In this document: piece after piece, positions 8,456 through 18,552 of the stretch
How positions within the stretch are numbered: position 1 is the stretch's first letter
Layout: each line of letters opens with the position of its first letter
From: Maledivibacter halophilus
GTDB taxonomy: Bacteria > Bacillota > Clostridia > Peptostreptococcales > Caminicellaceae
Length of the DNA stretch: 64,000 nucleotides
Reading direction: 5' to 3'
Assembly: GCF_900167445.1 (NCBI RefSeq)
Contig: NZ_FUZT01000017.1
Coordinates: 24,248-88,247, forward strand
Made by a program: the position numbers and the translations under genes
The notes under the pieces: generated by a model
The model's input: only the letters and a program-made list of their open reading frames with translations
The model's database searches: none
What the model was told of the DNA's origin: nothing

Positions 8456-8785
8456 ATGTCTTTTGATAATAATGGTATAGATATTGCAAAGAATATAAAG
8501 ATAATAGAGTGGTTAAAAAGTGAACTATTATCTTCTTTAGCGTCTTTATTTGAGCTTCTAGTTAAGGGAATAAAGGGCAGGCAGGAAGCTATAGGTGATA
8601 TACTTGCCAATATTATTTTAGTTACCTATGTATTGGCAAGAAGATTGGGAATGAGTTATTCTAATTTAGATATGCGTGTTAATGATAAAATAAAACTTGG
8701 AGTTTTGGAAGATCATAAAATTGAGAGTTGGTTTGGGGATTTATCGGAACTTAAAAAACATATGGACAGAAGCAGTAAAAAATAG
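8456..8785 (+). CDS. MazG-like family protein
   Basis: This 109-residue all-helical protein matches the Firmicute MazG-like family: KIIEWLKSELLSSLASLFELLVKG, then EAIGDILANIILVTYVLARRLG with the acidic residues of the all-alpha NTP pyrophosphatase fold. Catalytic ability is uncertain, because the EExxE-type metal motif is not clearly complete. The ATG at 8456 has GCAGGGGGGA just upstream. It stands alone, between the ribosomal operon and the DUF2232 gene. Confidence 0.7.
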   Translation: MSFDNNGIDIAKNIKIIEWLKSELLSSLASLFELLVKGIKGRQEAIGDILANIILVTYVLARRLGMSYSNLDMRVNDKIKLGVLEDHKIESWFGDLSELKKHMDRSSKK

Positions 8786-8858
8786 ATTTTCTGTAAAATA
8801 CAACCCTAATATATGTAAAACTATATAATCAAACCTTTATAAATAGGGAGTGGATATT

Positions 8859-9794
8859 TTGGATGGGAAAAAGAAAACCAGTTCTATGGTTGGGTCAGCT
8901 TTAATAACAGCTATAGCGGTTATTTTTACGCTGGCTGGTACATATATACCCTTTTTAGGTATACTATTAATATTTTTACCTGCTCCTTTTATTATAATTG
9001 GAGTCAAAAATGGAATGAGATATAGTGTTATATCACTTATAGTAGCATCTATTATGATAGGAATTTTTACTGGACCATTAAAGGCTGTACTTTTTATTGT
9101 AACCGCAGGATTATCTTCTATTGTGATAGTATATATGGTAGAGAAGAAATATTCCTTTAATTTAATATTTTTATTTGGAAGTATTGCATCGGTAATATCT
9201 ATAATAATATCCTTGGCATTGATGCCTAAATTTATTGGAATTGGATTTGTAGAACTGATGGAGAAAACAATAGATCAAACAAGGCAAATTTATAATAATT
9301 TTTTTGAGATGGCTGGAACAGACTTTGAACAAAAGGAAGAAATTTTAAGTATGCTGGATGTATACTTGATAATCATTCCTTTTCTTATCATTGTCTCATC
9401 TGCATTTACAACATATGTAAACTATGTAGCTTCTGGAGCTGTTTTAAGAAGGATGGGATTAACTATAGAGAAGCCAAGAAAATTCTCATACTTTAAGCTT
9501 CCAACTAATTTTGTTATGGGTGCCTTTGTAATAGTGATATTGACTTATATAACCAATAAGTTTGATATTATTAACTCTGATGCATTAAATTTTAATATTG
9601 GACTTCTATTTGAAGTAGTTTTTATTATGTTGGGATTGGCTGTTGTAAGTTTTTTTATAGAAAAGAAGGGGATAAAAGACACCTTTAGAAGAATAATTTT
9701 AGTATTTATTTTATTAACTCGATTTTTCAATGTGCTTTTGTTTTTGGTTGGAGTGATTGATGCTATATTTAACATTAGAAAATTAGAAAGCTAG
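8859..9794 (+). CDS. DUF2232 (YybS-like) membrane protein
   Basis: This protein has about 311 residues and eight hydrophobic segments. It belongs to the YybS/DUF2232 family, which resembles ECF transporter S-components and precedes gdpP in many Firmicutes. The TTG at 8859 is preferred over an in-frame GTG at 8850, because AGGGAGTGG lies 7 bases before the TTG and overlaps the GTG. It is followed 15 bases later by gdpP, then rplI, a conserved trio. Confidence 0.8.
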   Translation: MDGKKKTSSMVGSALITAIAVIFTLAGTYIPFLGILLIFLPAPFIIIGVKNGMRYSVISLIVASIMIGIFTGPLKAVLFIVTAGLSSIVIVYMVEKKYSFNLIFLFGSIASVISIIISLALMPKFIGIGFVELMEKTIDQTRQIYNNFFEMAGTDFEQKEEILSMLDVYLIIIPFLIIVSSAFTTYVNYVASGAVLRRMGLTIEKPRKFSYFKLPTNFVMGAFVIVILTYITNKFDIINSDALNFNIGLLFEVVFIMLGLAVVSFFIEKKGIKDTFRRIILVFILLTRFFNVLLFLVGVIDAIFNIRKLES

Positions 9795-9809
9795 GTTTGG
9801 AGTGTAATT

Positions 9810-11804
9810 ATGAATAATAAAAGATTTCTTAAAGTCTTAAATCCCGATACTAAAATTTATCTTTGGATTATTCTAGTCCTTGTTGTGATTATTGCTATAT
9901 ACAATTTATATGCCGGCGGTGCAGGAGTGGTTTTATTAGCATATCTAATTTATCATAGCTGGAAAACCAACTATGTCCGAAGAGAAAAATGGAAAAAATA
10001 TATTGAAAATTTATCTGCGGAAATAGATTCTGTGGCAAGATATTCTTTGTTAAATTTGCCAATACCTTTAACAATAGTTGAGTTTGACGGCCGTATATCA
10101 TGGTATAATTCAAAATTTATAGATATGATGGATAAAAAAGATATACTTGATAAAAACATTGAAGATATCATGCCTTCACTTGAGATAAGCAAGCTTTTGG
10201 AAGATGAAAAACAAAAAATAAAAGACATTAAGATAGATGACAAGGTGTATAGCGTTCGCCATAATATCGTTAAGCTTGACAATGACCGTGAAGAAAGATA
10301 TATCATAATGATTTATTGGATAGAGAAAACTAATTTTTACAATTTGAAGATTAAATACAATAATGAAAAGCCCAATGTTGCATATGTGCAGGTGGATAAT
10401 TATGATGATGTTCTTAAAGAAACAGATGAAGAATATAGACCCCTGGTTAATGCTGAAATAGATAGAAAGGTTAACTTATGGGTTTCTAGAATGAATGGTG
10501 TAGTAAAAAAATACCAAAAGGATAAATATATAGTTGTATTTGAGAATAGATATTTGGATAACCTTGAAGCAAAGAGATTTACAATCTTAGATGATATAAG
10601 GGAAATAGATTTAGGAAATAGAATTCCAGCTACTTTAAGTATAGGAGTAGGGGTAAATGGAAAAAATTTCAGCCGATTGGAGGAATTTGCAGCTTCAGCC
10701 TTGGAGCTTGCTTTAGGTAGAGGTGGAGATCAGGCTGTAGTTAGAAAAATAGATTCCTTTGAATTTTATGGTGGAAAAACTAAAGCTGTAGAAAAAAGAA
10801 ATAAGGTAAAGGCAAGAATCATTGCCCATGCCTTAAGGCAATTGATTAGTCAAAGCAATAAAATAATAATAATGGGACATAAGGATCCTGATATGGATAG
10901 CTTTGGAGCAGCCATAGGTGTATATAGGGCAGCTGTTAATAGAGGTAAGGAAGCCTATATAGTTTTAAATAGAATAAATGCAGCTATTGAAAGTGTATAT
11001 TCAAAGTTCAAGGGTAAAGAAGAATATAATTTTATAAGCTGTGATGAAGCAGTAGAATTATTTGAGGAAAAGGACCTTTTAGTGGTGGTTGATACCCATA
11101 GACCAAGTTTTACCCAGTGTCAGGAGCTTATAGACAAAAGTGATAGAACTGTTCTTATAGACCACCATAGGAGGGGAACAGAGTTTATAGACGATACTGT
11201 GCTCACCTATTTGGAGCCCTATGCGTCATCGGCATGTGAGCTTGTGGCAGAAATTCTTCAGTATATGGATGATAAGATGAATCTGGAAAAAATAGAAGCG
11301 GAAGCCATGCTAGCTGGAATAGCCGTTGATACCAAGAATTTTTCATTTAAGACAGGGGTGAGAACCTTTGAAGCAGCTTCGCTGCTCAGAAGAGGTGGAG
11401 CTGATACTACAGATGTAAGACAATTATTTCAGGATGATATTACTACATTTATTGCCAGGGCAAATGTAGTTAGAAATGCAGAAATAATAAAAGAAGGAAT
11501 TGCCATATCAGTATGTGATGAAGATATTAAGAGTCCTCAATTAGTGGTGGCCCAAGGGGCAGATGAGCTTTTAAATATAAAGGGAATAAAAACCTCCTTC
11601 GTTATTGGTACCAAGGAAGATGACATAGTATTCATAAGTGGAAGATCCCTTGGAGACATAAATGTCCAAAGAATTTTAGAAAAATTAGGTGGAGGAGGGC
11701 ATCTTACAGTGGCAGGGGCTCAACTTAAAGATTTAACAACCCATGAGGTAAAGAAGATGCTAATAAATGCAATTGAAGAATATTTGGAGGAAGGTGAGAA
11801 ATAA
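9810..11804 (+). CDS. gdpP: Cyclic-di-AMP phosphodiesterase GdpP
   Basis: This 664-residue protein is the full length of GdpP/YybT. It has two N-terminal membrane helices (residues 13-50), a PAS-like domain (about 70-150), a degenerate GGDEF domain (about 170-310, no GGDEF motif), then DHH (GHKDPDMDSFG near 352, DHHRRGTEF near 450) and DHHA1 (KLGGGGHLTVAG near 630) domains. It hydrolyses c-di-AMP and so affects osmotic and wall homeostasis. Its stop overlaps the rplI start by one base. Confidence 0.95.
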   Translation: MNNKRFLKVLNPDTKIYLWIILVLVVIIAIYNLYAGGAGVVLLAYLIYHSWKTNYVRREKWKKYIENLSAEIDSVARYSLLNLPIPLTIVEFDGRISWYNSKFIDMMDKKDILDKNIEDIMPSLEISKLLEDEKQKIKDIKIDDKVYSVRHNIVKLDNDREERYIIMIYWIEKTNFYNLKIKYNNEKPNVAYVQVDNYDDVLKETDEEYRPLVNAEIDRKVNLWVSRMNGVVKKYQKDKYIVVFENRYLDNLEAKRFTILDDIREIDLGNRIPATLSIGVGVNGKNFSRLEEFAASALELALGRGGDQAVVRKIDSFEFYGGKTKAVEKRNKVKARIIAHALRQLISQSNKIIIMGHKDPDMDSFGAAIGVYRAAVNRGKEAYIVLNRINAAIESVYSKFKGKEEYNFISCDEAVELFEEKDLLVVVDTHRPSFTQCQELIDKSDRTVLIDHHRRGTEFIDDTVLTYLEPYASSACELVAEILQYMDDKMNLEKIEAEAMLAGIAVDTKNFSFKTGVRTFEAASLLRRGGADTTDVRQLFQDDITTFIARANVVRNAEIIKEGIAISVCDEDIKSPQLVVAQGADELLNIKGIKTSFVIGTKEDDIVFISGRSLGDINVQRILEKLGGGGHLTVAGAQLKDLTTHEVKKMLINAIEEYLEEGEK

Positions 11805-12250
11805 TGAAAGTTATATTATTAAAGGATATTAAAGGAACAGGTAAAAAGGGAGATGTGATCAATGTAAGTGATGGTCATGCAAGAAACTACCTGGTGCCAA
11901 GGGGATTAGCAAAGGAAGCGACAAAGGGAAATATAAATAAACTTAAAGCTCAAAAAGCTTCTGAAAAGAAAAGACAAGAAAAGGAACTAAAAGAAGCTAA
12001 GGCGCTGGCAGAAAGAATATCTAATATAACTCTTAATTTTAAAAGTAAGGCAGGAGAAGGTGGAAAGCTGTTTGGCTCCATAACTTCTAAGGATATAGCT
12101 GCTAATCTTAAGAAAAATCATAAAATAGATATTGATAAGAGAAAAATTGTTTTAGATAGTCCTATAAAGGAACTAGGAGCAAGATATGTTGATGTAAAGG
12201 TTTATCCTGAAATATCTGCTAAGATGAAAGTTAATGTTACAGTTGAATAA
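11804..12250 (+). CDS. rplI: 50S ribosomal protein L9
   Basis: This is a 148-residue L9. The N-terminal rRNA-binding domain (MKVILLKDIKGTGKKGDVI, DGHARNYLVPRGLA) is joined by a long helix rich in K/E to the C-terminal domain (LFGSITSKDIAANL). It is coupled to gdpP by a TAATG overlap, an arrangement shared with Bacillus. Confidence 0.97.
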   Translation: MKVILLKDIKGTGKKGDVINVSDGHARNYLVPRGLAKEATKGNINKLKAQKASEKKRQEKELKEAKALAERISNITLNFKSKAGEGGKLFGSITSKDIAANLKKNHKIDIDKRKIVLDSPIKELGARYVDVKVYPEISAKMKVNVTVE

Positions 12251-12271
12251 AAGTAATATAATATTTTAAGG

Positions 12272-12309
12272 AAAAGCATCCTATTTTAGTAAGTAAATAG
12301 GATGCTTTT
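12272..12309 (+). terminator. Terminator after rplI
   Basis: AAAAGCATCCTATTT pairs perfectly with AAATAGGATGCTTTT over an 8-base loop. It ends the gdpP-rplI transcript. The 12310-12529 stretch shows no gene. Confidence 0.9.
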
Positions 12310-12529
12310 ATTGTGCTGTAAAACAATTGGATTTTCATATTTTTTCTTAGAAATTTATTGTAACTTAAGTCCCTATGAAGCTAGTAAATTTATCCCATTT
12401 CACAATAATTCAATAAATAAAAATATTATGTAATATATAATGATGTAAGGAAGAAATCCGTCGAATAAAGTCAAATTATTTCTTTAATCTAGGGGATTAA
12501 AATTATAAATGATTGGGGAGTGAATCTAT

Positions 12530-14536
12530 TTGAAATTAAAAAGTAAAATATTAATTCCTATTGTACTGATTATAATAGGAGCAATGACTATTTTAGGGAT
12601 GTTTAGCTATAAAGCTGTAAAAGAGGATTTAGTTTTAGACATTATAAAAACCCAGCTTAGTGGCGCACTAAAAACAGCAGTAAAGACTGTGGAGTCAAGG
12701 GATAATATGGTTGAAATTACCAAGGAAGCCCTTAATAAAAAGGGAATAGCACTATCAAAATCTGTGGCACAATTGATTAATGAAAATCAAAAATTGCTTT
12801 CTACTGAAAACATGAAAAAAATAGCTGATCAGCTTGGTGTAGATGAGATACATGTCACGAATGAAAATGGAATATTGACCCATGGTACCATAAAAGATTT
12901 TTATGGTTTTGATTTTAAAACAAGTGAGCAAACTAAGCCCTTTCTCAAGATACTTGAAGAAAACAGTTTTACTTTAGCCCAAGAACCTATAGCTAGAGGT
13001 ACTGACAAGAGATTATTTCAATATATAGGTTCAGCAAGACTTGACCAGAAAGGGATAGTTCAGATAGGGTTACAACCAAAGGCTATAGAGGATTTAATTA
13101 AGGTAATGGATTTACAGGACATTATTAAAAATATACAAGTTGGAAAAGAAGGCTATGCATTTGTTGTTGACCTAAATGGAGAAATAATAGCTCATCATAA
13201 TAGCGAGGAGATAGGAACAAATATTAAAGAATTTGACTGGAGTAAAGGTATTTTTCAAAATAATGAAGATATGATTGAATATACATATAATGGAGTTATA
13301 ACTCATGCTGCATTTAAGAATATAGGTGATAAAATAATAATAATTTCTATACCCGAAAGTGAGTTTATGCCAGTTTTAAATAAACTTGGAGGAAAAATAC
13401 TATCATCAATAATATTTATTATTATACTTTTAACTGTATTGGTTTCCTTATTAATAAAAAAATTAGCTATAAAGCCAATTAATGATCTAGTTAGTGCTAT
13501 AGATAGAGTTGGAACAGGAGATTTAAACGTAAGAGTAAATATGAAGTCAAAGGATGAAATCGGATTATTGGGGAACCATTTTGATGAAATGATAGTGAAT
13601 ATAAAAAATATAATTACACAAATAAAGGATACAGTAAATGAACTGAAGGGATCATCGGAAACAATATCTAATTCTACAGAAGAGGTAAATACCTCAACTG
13701 AAGAAATATCCCAAACTATTCAAGAGATTGCCTCAGGTGCCAATGATTTATCAGGAGAGACTGCTAAATCATTAGAAATAACTAATAATTTAGCAAAAAG
13801 CTTAAGAAATATCACTGATAAGTTAAAAACAGCTAAGAATAATACTGGTTTTATGATGGAAAAGAATGAAATAGGAATTACATCAATTACAAATCTTCAA
13901 AAAAAATTCGAGGAAAATACCCAGTCAACTATGGATGTTGCAAGGGACATAGATGATTTATCGGAGAAGTCAAAATCAATTGAAACAATAGTTGCAACTA
14001 TAAATTCAATAGCAGAGCAGACTAATCTTCTGGCTTTAAATGCGGCTATAGAAGCTGCAAGGGCTGGTGAGGCCGGTAAAGGATTTGCAGTTGTGGCAGA
14101 AGAGGTGAGGAAATTAGCTGAAGAATCAGGAAATGCCACCAATGATATACAAGAAATAATAGATGAAATAAGAAAAATAATAGATAATACAAATAGTAGT
14201 ATGGGTAATGCTAAAGTTATAGTAGAAAGTTCAAATTCGTCATTAAAGGAAACTAAGAGGGCCTTTGATGAAATTACATTAGCAATAGATAAGTCTACTA
14301 AATTAGTGCATTCGATTAATAAAGATATAGAAGAGATAAATTCTATTAAAGATAGCACATTAGAGTCTATAGAAAATATATCATCGGTATCACAGCAATC
14401 TGCAGCATCAACTGAAGAAATTAGTGCTTCATCTGAGGAGCAGAGTGCTTCAATGGAAGAAATCACAGCTTCTATACAAAATTTAAATAATATGATAAAA
14501 GAATTATCTGATATGATAAGAGTTTATAAAATGTAA
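12530..14536 (+). CDS. Methyl-accepting chemotaxis protein
   Basis: This is a 668-residue transmembrane chemoreceptor. A first membrane helix (residues 7-25) precedes an extracellular Cache-type sensor of about 250 residues (with EGYAFVVDLNGEIIAHH). A second helix lies near 290-310, followed by HAMP (KPINDLVSAIDRVGTGDLNVR) and the cytoplasmic signalling coil with the conserved hairpin tip IAEQTNLLALNAAIEAARAG near 490-510. It relays a ligand signal to CheA/CheW. The ligand is unknown. No che genes lie nearby. The TTG start follows GGGGAGTG. Confidence 0.93.
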   Translation: MKLKSKILIPIVLIIIGAMTILGMFSYKAVKEDLVLDIIKTQLSGALKTAVKTVESRDNMVEITKEALNKKGIALSKSVAQLINENQKLLSTENMKKIADQLGVDEIHVTNENGILTHGTIKDFYGFDFKTSEQTKPFLKILEENSFTLAQEPIARGTDKRLFQYIGSARLDQKGIVQIGLQPKAIEDLIKVMDLQDIIKNIQVGKEGYAFVVDLNGEIIAHHNSEEIGTNIKEFDWSKGIFQNNEDMIEYTYNGVITHAAFKNIGDKIIIISIPESEFMPVLNKLGGKILSSIIFIIILLTVLVSLLIKKLAIKPINDLVSAIDRVGTGDLNVRVNMKSKDEIGLLGNHFDEMIVNIKNIITQIKDTVNELKGSSETISNSTEEVNTSTEEISQTIQEIASGANDLSGETAKSLEITNNLAKSLRNITDKLKTAKNNTGFMMEKNEIGITSITNLQKKFEENTQSTMDVARDIDDLSEKSKSIETIVATINSIAEQTNLLALNAAIEAARAGEAGKGFAVVAEEVRKLAEESGNATNDIQEIIDEIRKIIDNTNSSMGNAKVIVESSNSSLKETKRAFDEITLAIDKSTKLVHSINKDIEEINSIKDSTLESIENISSVSQQSAASTEEISASSEEQSASMEEITASIQNLNNMIKELSDMIRVYKM

Positions 14537-14542
14537 GATTAT

Positions 14543-14582
14543 AAAAAGGAATTAGTTCATTATGAATTAATTCCTTTTTGTT
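14543..14582 (+). terminator. Terminator after the chemoreceptor gene
   Basis: AAAAAGGAATTAGTTCAT pairs with ATGAATTAATTCCTTTTT in a near-perfect stem. Confidence 0.85.
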
Positions 14583-14644
14583 TTTGAAAAAAATATAGAT
14601 GAAGATTTTAAAACTATATATAGAGATGGTTTTTACAGAAGGTA

Positions 14645-14761
14645 ATTATGTAATTTGCTCAAGTAACAGTAAAAAATCTAAAAATATAGGGAATAATGGA
14701 AATATGGAAAATATATTATTAATAAAAAACCCATGTAGATAAATATAAGTGATGGTATAAT
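14645..14761 (+). promoter_or_regulatory. Intergenic region before dnaB: solitary repeat end and extended -10
   Basis: ATTATGTAATTTGCTC (14645-14660) resembles the right terminal repeat of the small elements at 18838, 24734 and 27386, but no left end was found. Further on, TG-G-TATAAT (14753-14761) is an extended -10 that could drive dnaB. No coding sequence is seen in 14583-14910. Confidence 0.35.
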
Positions 14762-14910
14762 AGATAATATAAAATAAGGGTTTTTATAGTAATTGAGGAA
14801 TCAACAGATCAAATTGAAGATGTAGTAATTAATAAATAGAATTAGGTAAGTTATCTTATTTCTATCACAAATATGTATTAGTATATATTTTTACGGAAAA
14901 GGTGGTATAT

Positions 14911-16239
14911 ATGGAGCATTTAGGAAGAATACCCCCTCATAATGTTGAAGCAGAGCAATCTGTTTTAGGGGCAATGATCTTAGATAAAGAAGCAATAATA
15001 GTTGCTAGTGAGATTTTAAAGAGTGATGATTTTTATAAAGAAGCACATAAAGAGATCTATGAGGCAATAATAGATTTATATAATAAAGATGAACCAGTGG
15101 ATTTAGTGACCCTTTCAGAGGAATTAACAACCAGAGGCACTCTTGAAGCATTGGGAGGGGTAACCTATCTTTCAGATTTATCCACATCGGGAATGATAAC
15201 ATCCAATGCCAAATACTATGCCAAGATTGTGGCAGAAAAGGCTTTGGTAAGACGTTTGATAAAAGCCTCTACAGAAATAGTAGAAAAGGGATATGAAGCT
15301 GAAGAAGCTGATATGCTTTTAGATCTTGCTGAGAAAAATATATTTGATATTTCTCAAAACACAAATAAGGAAGGGTTTTCGCCTATCAAAGATATACTTT
15401 TAGATACCTTTGATAAAATAGAAGAGCTGTATAGTAGTAAAGGAGGGGTTACAGGTCTTTCAACGGGTTTTACTGATCTTGATAGAAAAACCTCAGGTCT
15501 TCAGAAATCAGACCTTATTTTAATAGCAGGAAGACCTGCCATGGGGAAAACAGCTTTTTCCATAAATGTTTGTCAAAATGCTGCTATTAGATCAGGAGCA
15601 TCTGTGGCAATATTTAGTCTTGAGATGTCAAAGGATCAATTGGTACAACGTATGTTAAGTGCAGAATCCCACATAGAAATTCAAAAAATAAGAACTGGTC
15701 AGCTTAGTGAGGATGAATGGCCAAAGTTAGCAAATGCCATGGGACCACTGGCTCAGGCCAAAATTTATATAGACGATACTCCTGGTATTAATGTTATGGA
15801 GATGAGGGCTAAGTCCAGGAGGCTTAAGATGGAGCATGGCCTGGATTTAATAATGATAGATTATTTACAGCTTATGGAATCCCATATTAGGTCAGATAGT
15901 AGACAACAGGAGATTTCAGCTATTTCAAGAGCATTGAAGATACTTGCTAGAGAAATGGAATGTCCAGTTATTGCACTATCACAGCTATCTCGTGCTCCAG
16001 AGCTTAGAGCCGATCATAGACCTATCCTTTCTGATCTCAGGGAATCAGGGGCAATAGAGCAGGATGCCGATATAGTTATGTTTTTATATCGTGACGAGTA
16101 CTATGATCCTGATAGTGAAAAGAAGAATATAGGAGAGCTTATCATAGCTAAGCAGCGTAATGGTTCTACTGGAACTGTAGAATTAGCATGGCTTGGACCC
16201 TTTACTAAATTTGCTAATCTTGAAAGATATAGAGAGTAG
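14911..16239 (+). CDS. dnaB: Replicative DNA helicase DnaB (DnaC in Bacillus nomenclature)
   Basis: This 442-residue hexameric helicase has its N-terminal collar domain (RIPPHNVEAEQSVLGAM) at residues 5-105 and a RecA-like motor after about 170. Walker A is AGRPAMGKTAF and Walker B DLIMIDYLQLM, with an arginine finger region near QRNGSTG. It unwinds parental DNA at the fork. The ATG at 14911 is supported by AAGGTGG. DnaC-like and DnaD-like loader genes lie 5 kb downstream on the other strand. Confidence 0.97.
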   Translation: MEHLGRIPPHNVEAEQSVLGAMILDKEAIIVASEILKSDDFYKEAHKEIYEAIIDLYNKDEPVDLVTLSEELTTRGTLEALGGVTYLSDLSTSGMITSNAKYYAKIVAEKALVRRLIKASTEIVEKGYEAEEADMLLDLAEKNIFDISQNTNKEGFSPIKDILLDTFDKIEELYSSKGGVTGLSTGFTDLDRKTSGLQKSDLILIAGRPAMGKTAFSINVCQNAAIRSGASVAIFSLEMSKDQLVQRMLSAESHIEIQKIRTGQLSEDEWPKLANAMGPLAQAKIYIDDTPGINVMEMRAKSRRLKMEHGLDLIMIDYLQLMESHIRSDSRQQEISAISRALKILAREMECPVIALSQLSRAPELRADHRPILSDLRESGAIEQDADIVMFLYRDEYYDPDSEKKNIGELIIAKQRNGSTGTVELAWLGPFTKFANLERYRE

Positions 16240-16264
16240 CTTCTAAGGGGATAGAATTTTTAAT

Positions 16265-16293
16265 CAAAGTAGTCTCGAAAGAGGCTGCTTTTG
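16265..16293 (+). terminator. Terminator after dnaB
   Basis: CAAAGTAGTCTC and GAGGCTGCTTTTG form a 12-base stem with one G-U pair and a GAAA tetraloop. Confidence 0.8.
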
Positions 16294-16379
16294 TTTATCC
16301 TTTTGAAAAAGGGGTATTTTACTATTAGTAAGAATAATAAGTGGAGTCATAAATAAAATTATGAATGGGGGATTGTTAA

Positions 16380-17564
16380 ATGAATTATATAATTATTGGT
16401 AATGGAATAGCAGGTCTATCTGCAGCAGAAGAAATACGAAAAAATGATGATTTAGGAAAGATTATTTTGATAAGTGGAGAAGAATATCTAACATATAATA
16501 GAGTAAAGCTTTCTCACTTTATTAGTAGAGAAGACTATGCTTTAAAGGATTTACTTGTCCATGATACAAATTGGTATAAAGATAGGAAAATTGAAGTATT
16601 ATTAAATACAAAGGTAATTAGTATTGATACAAAACTTAAGAAAGTAATTACAGATAATAAAGGTGCATTTAAATATGATAAACTATTAATAGCAAATGGG
16701 AGCAGTCCTTTCATTCCACCTATATCTGGTGTGGATAAAAAAGGTGTATTTACACTAAGGACTGTAGATAATTTAAAAGAAGTTCAAGAATATATGAAAA
16801 ACATTAATACTGTTTCAGTTGTTGGAGGAGGTTTATTGGGACTAGAGGCAGCTTGGTCATTAAATAAATTAGGCAAAAAAGTTAATATAATAGAATTTGC
16901 TCCTTATTTATTGCCAAGACAGCTTGATGAAGAGATAGGAAGTTACCTACAGCAGCAATTAGAAAAAGAAGGACTTAATTTTTATTTCAACGCTGCAGCA
17001 GAAGAATTCCAGGGAGATAAAAGCTTAAAAGGTATTAAATTTAAAGATGGAAGGATAGTTGAAAGTGACTTGGCTTTAATATCAACTGGTGTAAGGTCTA
17101 ATATAACAATAGCAGAAGGGACTGATATTAAAGTAGAGAGGGGAATAATAGTTGATGAGCATATGAGTACTAATATAGAAGATGTATATGCTGCCGGAGA
17201 TATAGCTCAGTTTGATGGAATGGTTTTGGGGTTATGGTCAGCGGCCACTGACCAAGGTAAGGTTGCAGGAGCTAATATGCTAGGTAATAGACAAGAATAT
17301 AAAATGCCAAAGCCAGCCACTACTTTGCTTATTGGAGATATAAAAATGTTTTCAGTTGGAAATGTAAATGATGGGGAAAAAGAAATAAAAATACAAAATG
17401 AAAACTATTTTCATAAGCTGTTTTTAGATAATGGAAAACTAATTGGCGGAGTTCTTACAGGTGATATAAAGAAAATGATAGCTTTAAAAAAGGCAGTAAA
17501 TGAAAATAGGAATCTAAGTGAAATATTAGATAAAGAGGCTGAAGATATATTAAATAGTCTTTAG
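16380..17564 (+). CDS. FAD-dependent pyridine nucleotide-disulfide oxidoreductase family protein
   Basis: This 394-residue flavoprotein has an FAD-binding GNGIAGLSAAEEI motif at residue 7, a NAD(P)H-binding VGGGLLGLEAAWSL motif near 148 and the second FAD motif VYAAGDIAQF near 270. It lacks a redox-active CxxxxC pair, so it belongs with the NirB N-terminal domain / rubredoxin reductase-like group. It would pass electrons from NAD(P)H to an unknown acceptor such as rubredoxin or a flavodiiron protein. It stands alone with an AATGGGGGATTG ribosome site. Confidence 0.82.
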   Translation: MNYIIIGNGIAGLSAAEEIRKNDDLGKIILISGEEYLTYNRVKLSHFISREDYALKDLLVHDTNWYKDRKIEVLLNTKVISIDTKLKKVITDNKGAFKYDKLLIANGSSPFIPPISGVDKKGVFTLRTVDNLKEVQEYMKNINTVSVVGGGLLGLEAAWSLNKLGKKVNIIEFAPYLLPRQLDEEIGSYLQQQLEKEGLNFYFNAAAEEFQGDKSLKGIKFKDGRIVESDLALISTGVRSNITIAEGTDIKVERGIIVDEHMSTNIEDVYAAGDIAQFDGMVLGLWSAATDQGKVAGANMLGNRQEYKMPKPATTLLIGDIKMFSVGNVNDGEKEIKIQNENYFHKLFLDNGKLIGGVLTGDIKKMIALKKAVNENRNLSEILDKEAEDILNSL

Positions 17565-17689
17565 TGTATAGTTAGTATAGCAGGATTTAATTTATTTCTA
17601 GTAATCATGTTAAGTTTTATTTGTATAATGGAATGATCTGAATTTTAAAATTTAAAACTTAGAACTGTTGGTTTTTGGGAGTGAAATGC

Positions 17690-18310
17690 ATGATTATAAT
17701 GGGAGATAAGACAAAAGTAAGAAAGCTTAAAAGAAAAGATATAGATAAAATGGTTTTGTGGGGAAAGCATCAAGACCCTATATTTTTACATTATAATTTT
17801 CCCGAATTTTCTAACCACGAAAGAGATTTATGGTACAAAATTAAGGCAAGGGATTTTAGAAAAAGGTGCTTTGCAGTTGAAAATATGAAAGGTTGTATTG
17901 TGGGCTATATTTCCCTTAGGGATATTAAATTCTTTAAGAGAGAAAGTGAAATGGGAATAGTTTTTGATCCAGATAAATTAAATCAAGGATATGGAACGGA
18001 CGCATTGAATAATTTTTTAAATTTATATTTTAACAAATATAAAATGAAAAGGTTGAAGCTTAAAGTTGCAAAGTTTAATAAAAGAGCACTTAGATGCTAT
18101 GAAAAGTGCGGATTTAAAATATTAAAAGAAGTTTATAATGAATTTGAAGAGCAAAATATAGGCATAGCGACTATGAAAGGAATTGTAAAAAGAAATAAGG
18201 AATTTGGTATAGATAATGGAAGATTAATGACAAAGTATTATTATATGGATATAACAAAGGAAAGATATATTTTCCACAAAGAAAATCAGGAATTGTTGAT
18301 AACTCTGTGA
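17690..18310 (+). CDS. GNAT family N-acetyltransferase
   Basis: This protein of about 206 residues has the GNAT fold of the RimJ/RimL type. Acetyl-CoA binding is suggested by NQGYGTDALNNFLNLYF and the C-terminal KFNKRALRCYEKCGFKI segment. The N-terminal DKTKVRKLKRKDIDKMVLW is the usual first strand. The ATG at 17690 has GGGAGTG 5 bases before it. ATG 17699 is an alternative. Its acceptor is unknown. The 3' end overlaps a DnaA-box-like sequence. Confidence 0.82.
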   Translation: MIIMGDKTKVRKLKRKDIDKMVLWGKHQDPIFLHYNFPEFSNHERDLWYKIKARDFRKRCFAVENMKGCIVGYISLRDIKFFKRESEMGIVFDPDKLNQGYGTDALNNFLNLYFNKYKMKRLKLKVAKFNKRALRCYEKCGFKILKEVYNEFEEQNIGIATMKGIVKRNKEFGIDNGRLMTKYYYMDITKERYIFHKENQELLITL

Positions 18311-18345
18311 ATAATGTTGATAAGTTAACTTAAACCTGTGAATAT
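18270..18345. promoter_or_regulatory. DnaA-box cluster 1
   Basis: Four nonamers lie in 76 bases. TTTTCCACA (18270-18278) is on the plus strand. The reverse complements TTATTCACA (18306-18314, matches TTATNCACA), TTATCAACA (18315-18323) and ATATTCACA (18337-18345) are on the minus strand. AT-rich DNA follows to 18552. Together with cluster 2 it flanks the DUF1858 gene. Confidence 0.5.
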
Positions 18346-18552
18346 TTATCTTTATCTCTAAGTTTAAATACATACTTACAAATTTTAGTTTTGTTTATAG
18401 GATTTATAAATCAAGTTTTGAGACTGTTTCACTATAATAAGTGTTATAATAAAAGTGAGTGTCTTAAAGAAATTCATTATAGCTTTGTTTTTGTTTATTT
18501 TATAAATAGAGATAATTGCATACTTTATATTCAGAAACGGGGAGGTAAGTGA

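Noticed and set aside
13897..14466. 189-codon open frame opposite the chemoreceptor signalling domain
   Set aside because: It is antisense to a clear coding region, low in complexity (Ser/Ile rich), has no ribosome site and arises from the repetitive codon pattern of the coiled coil.
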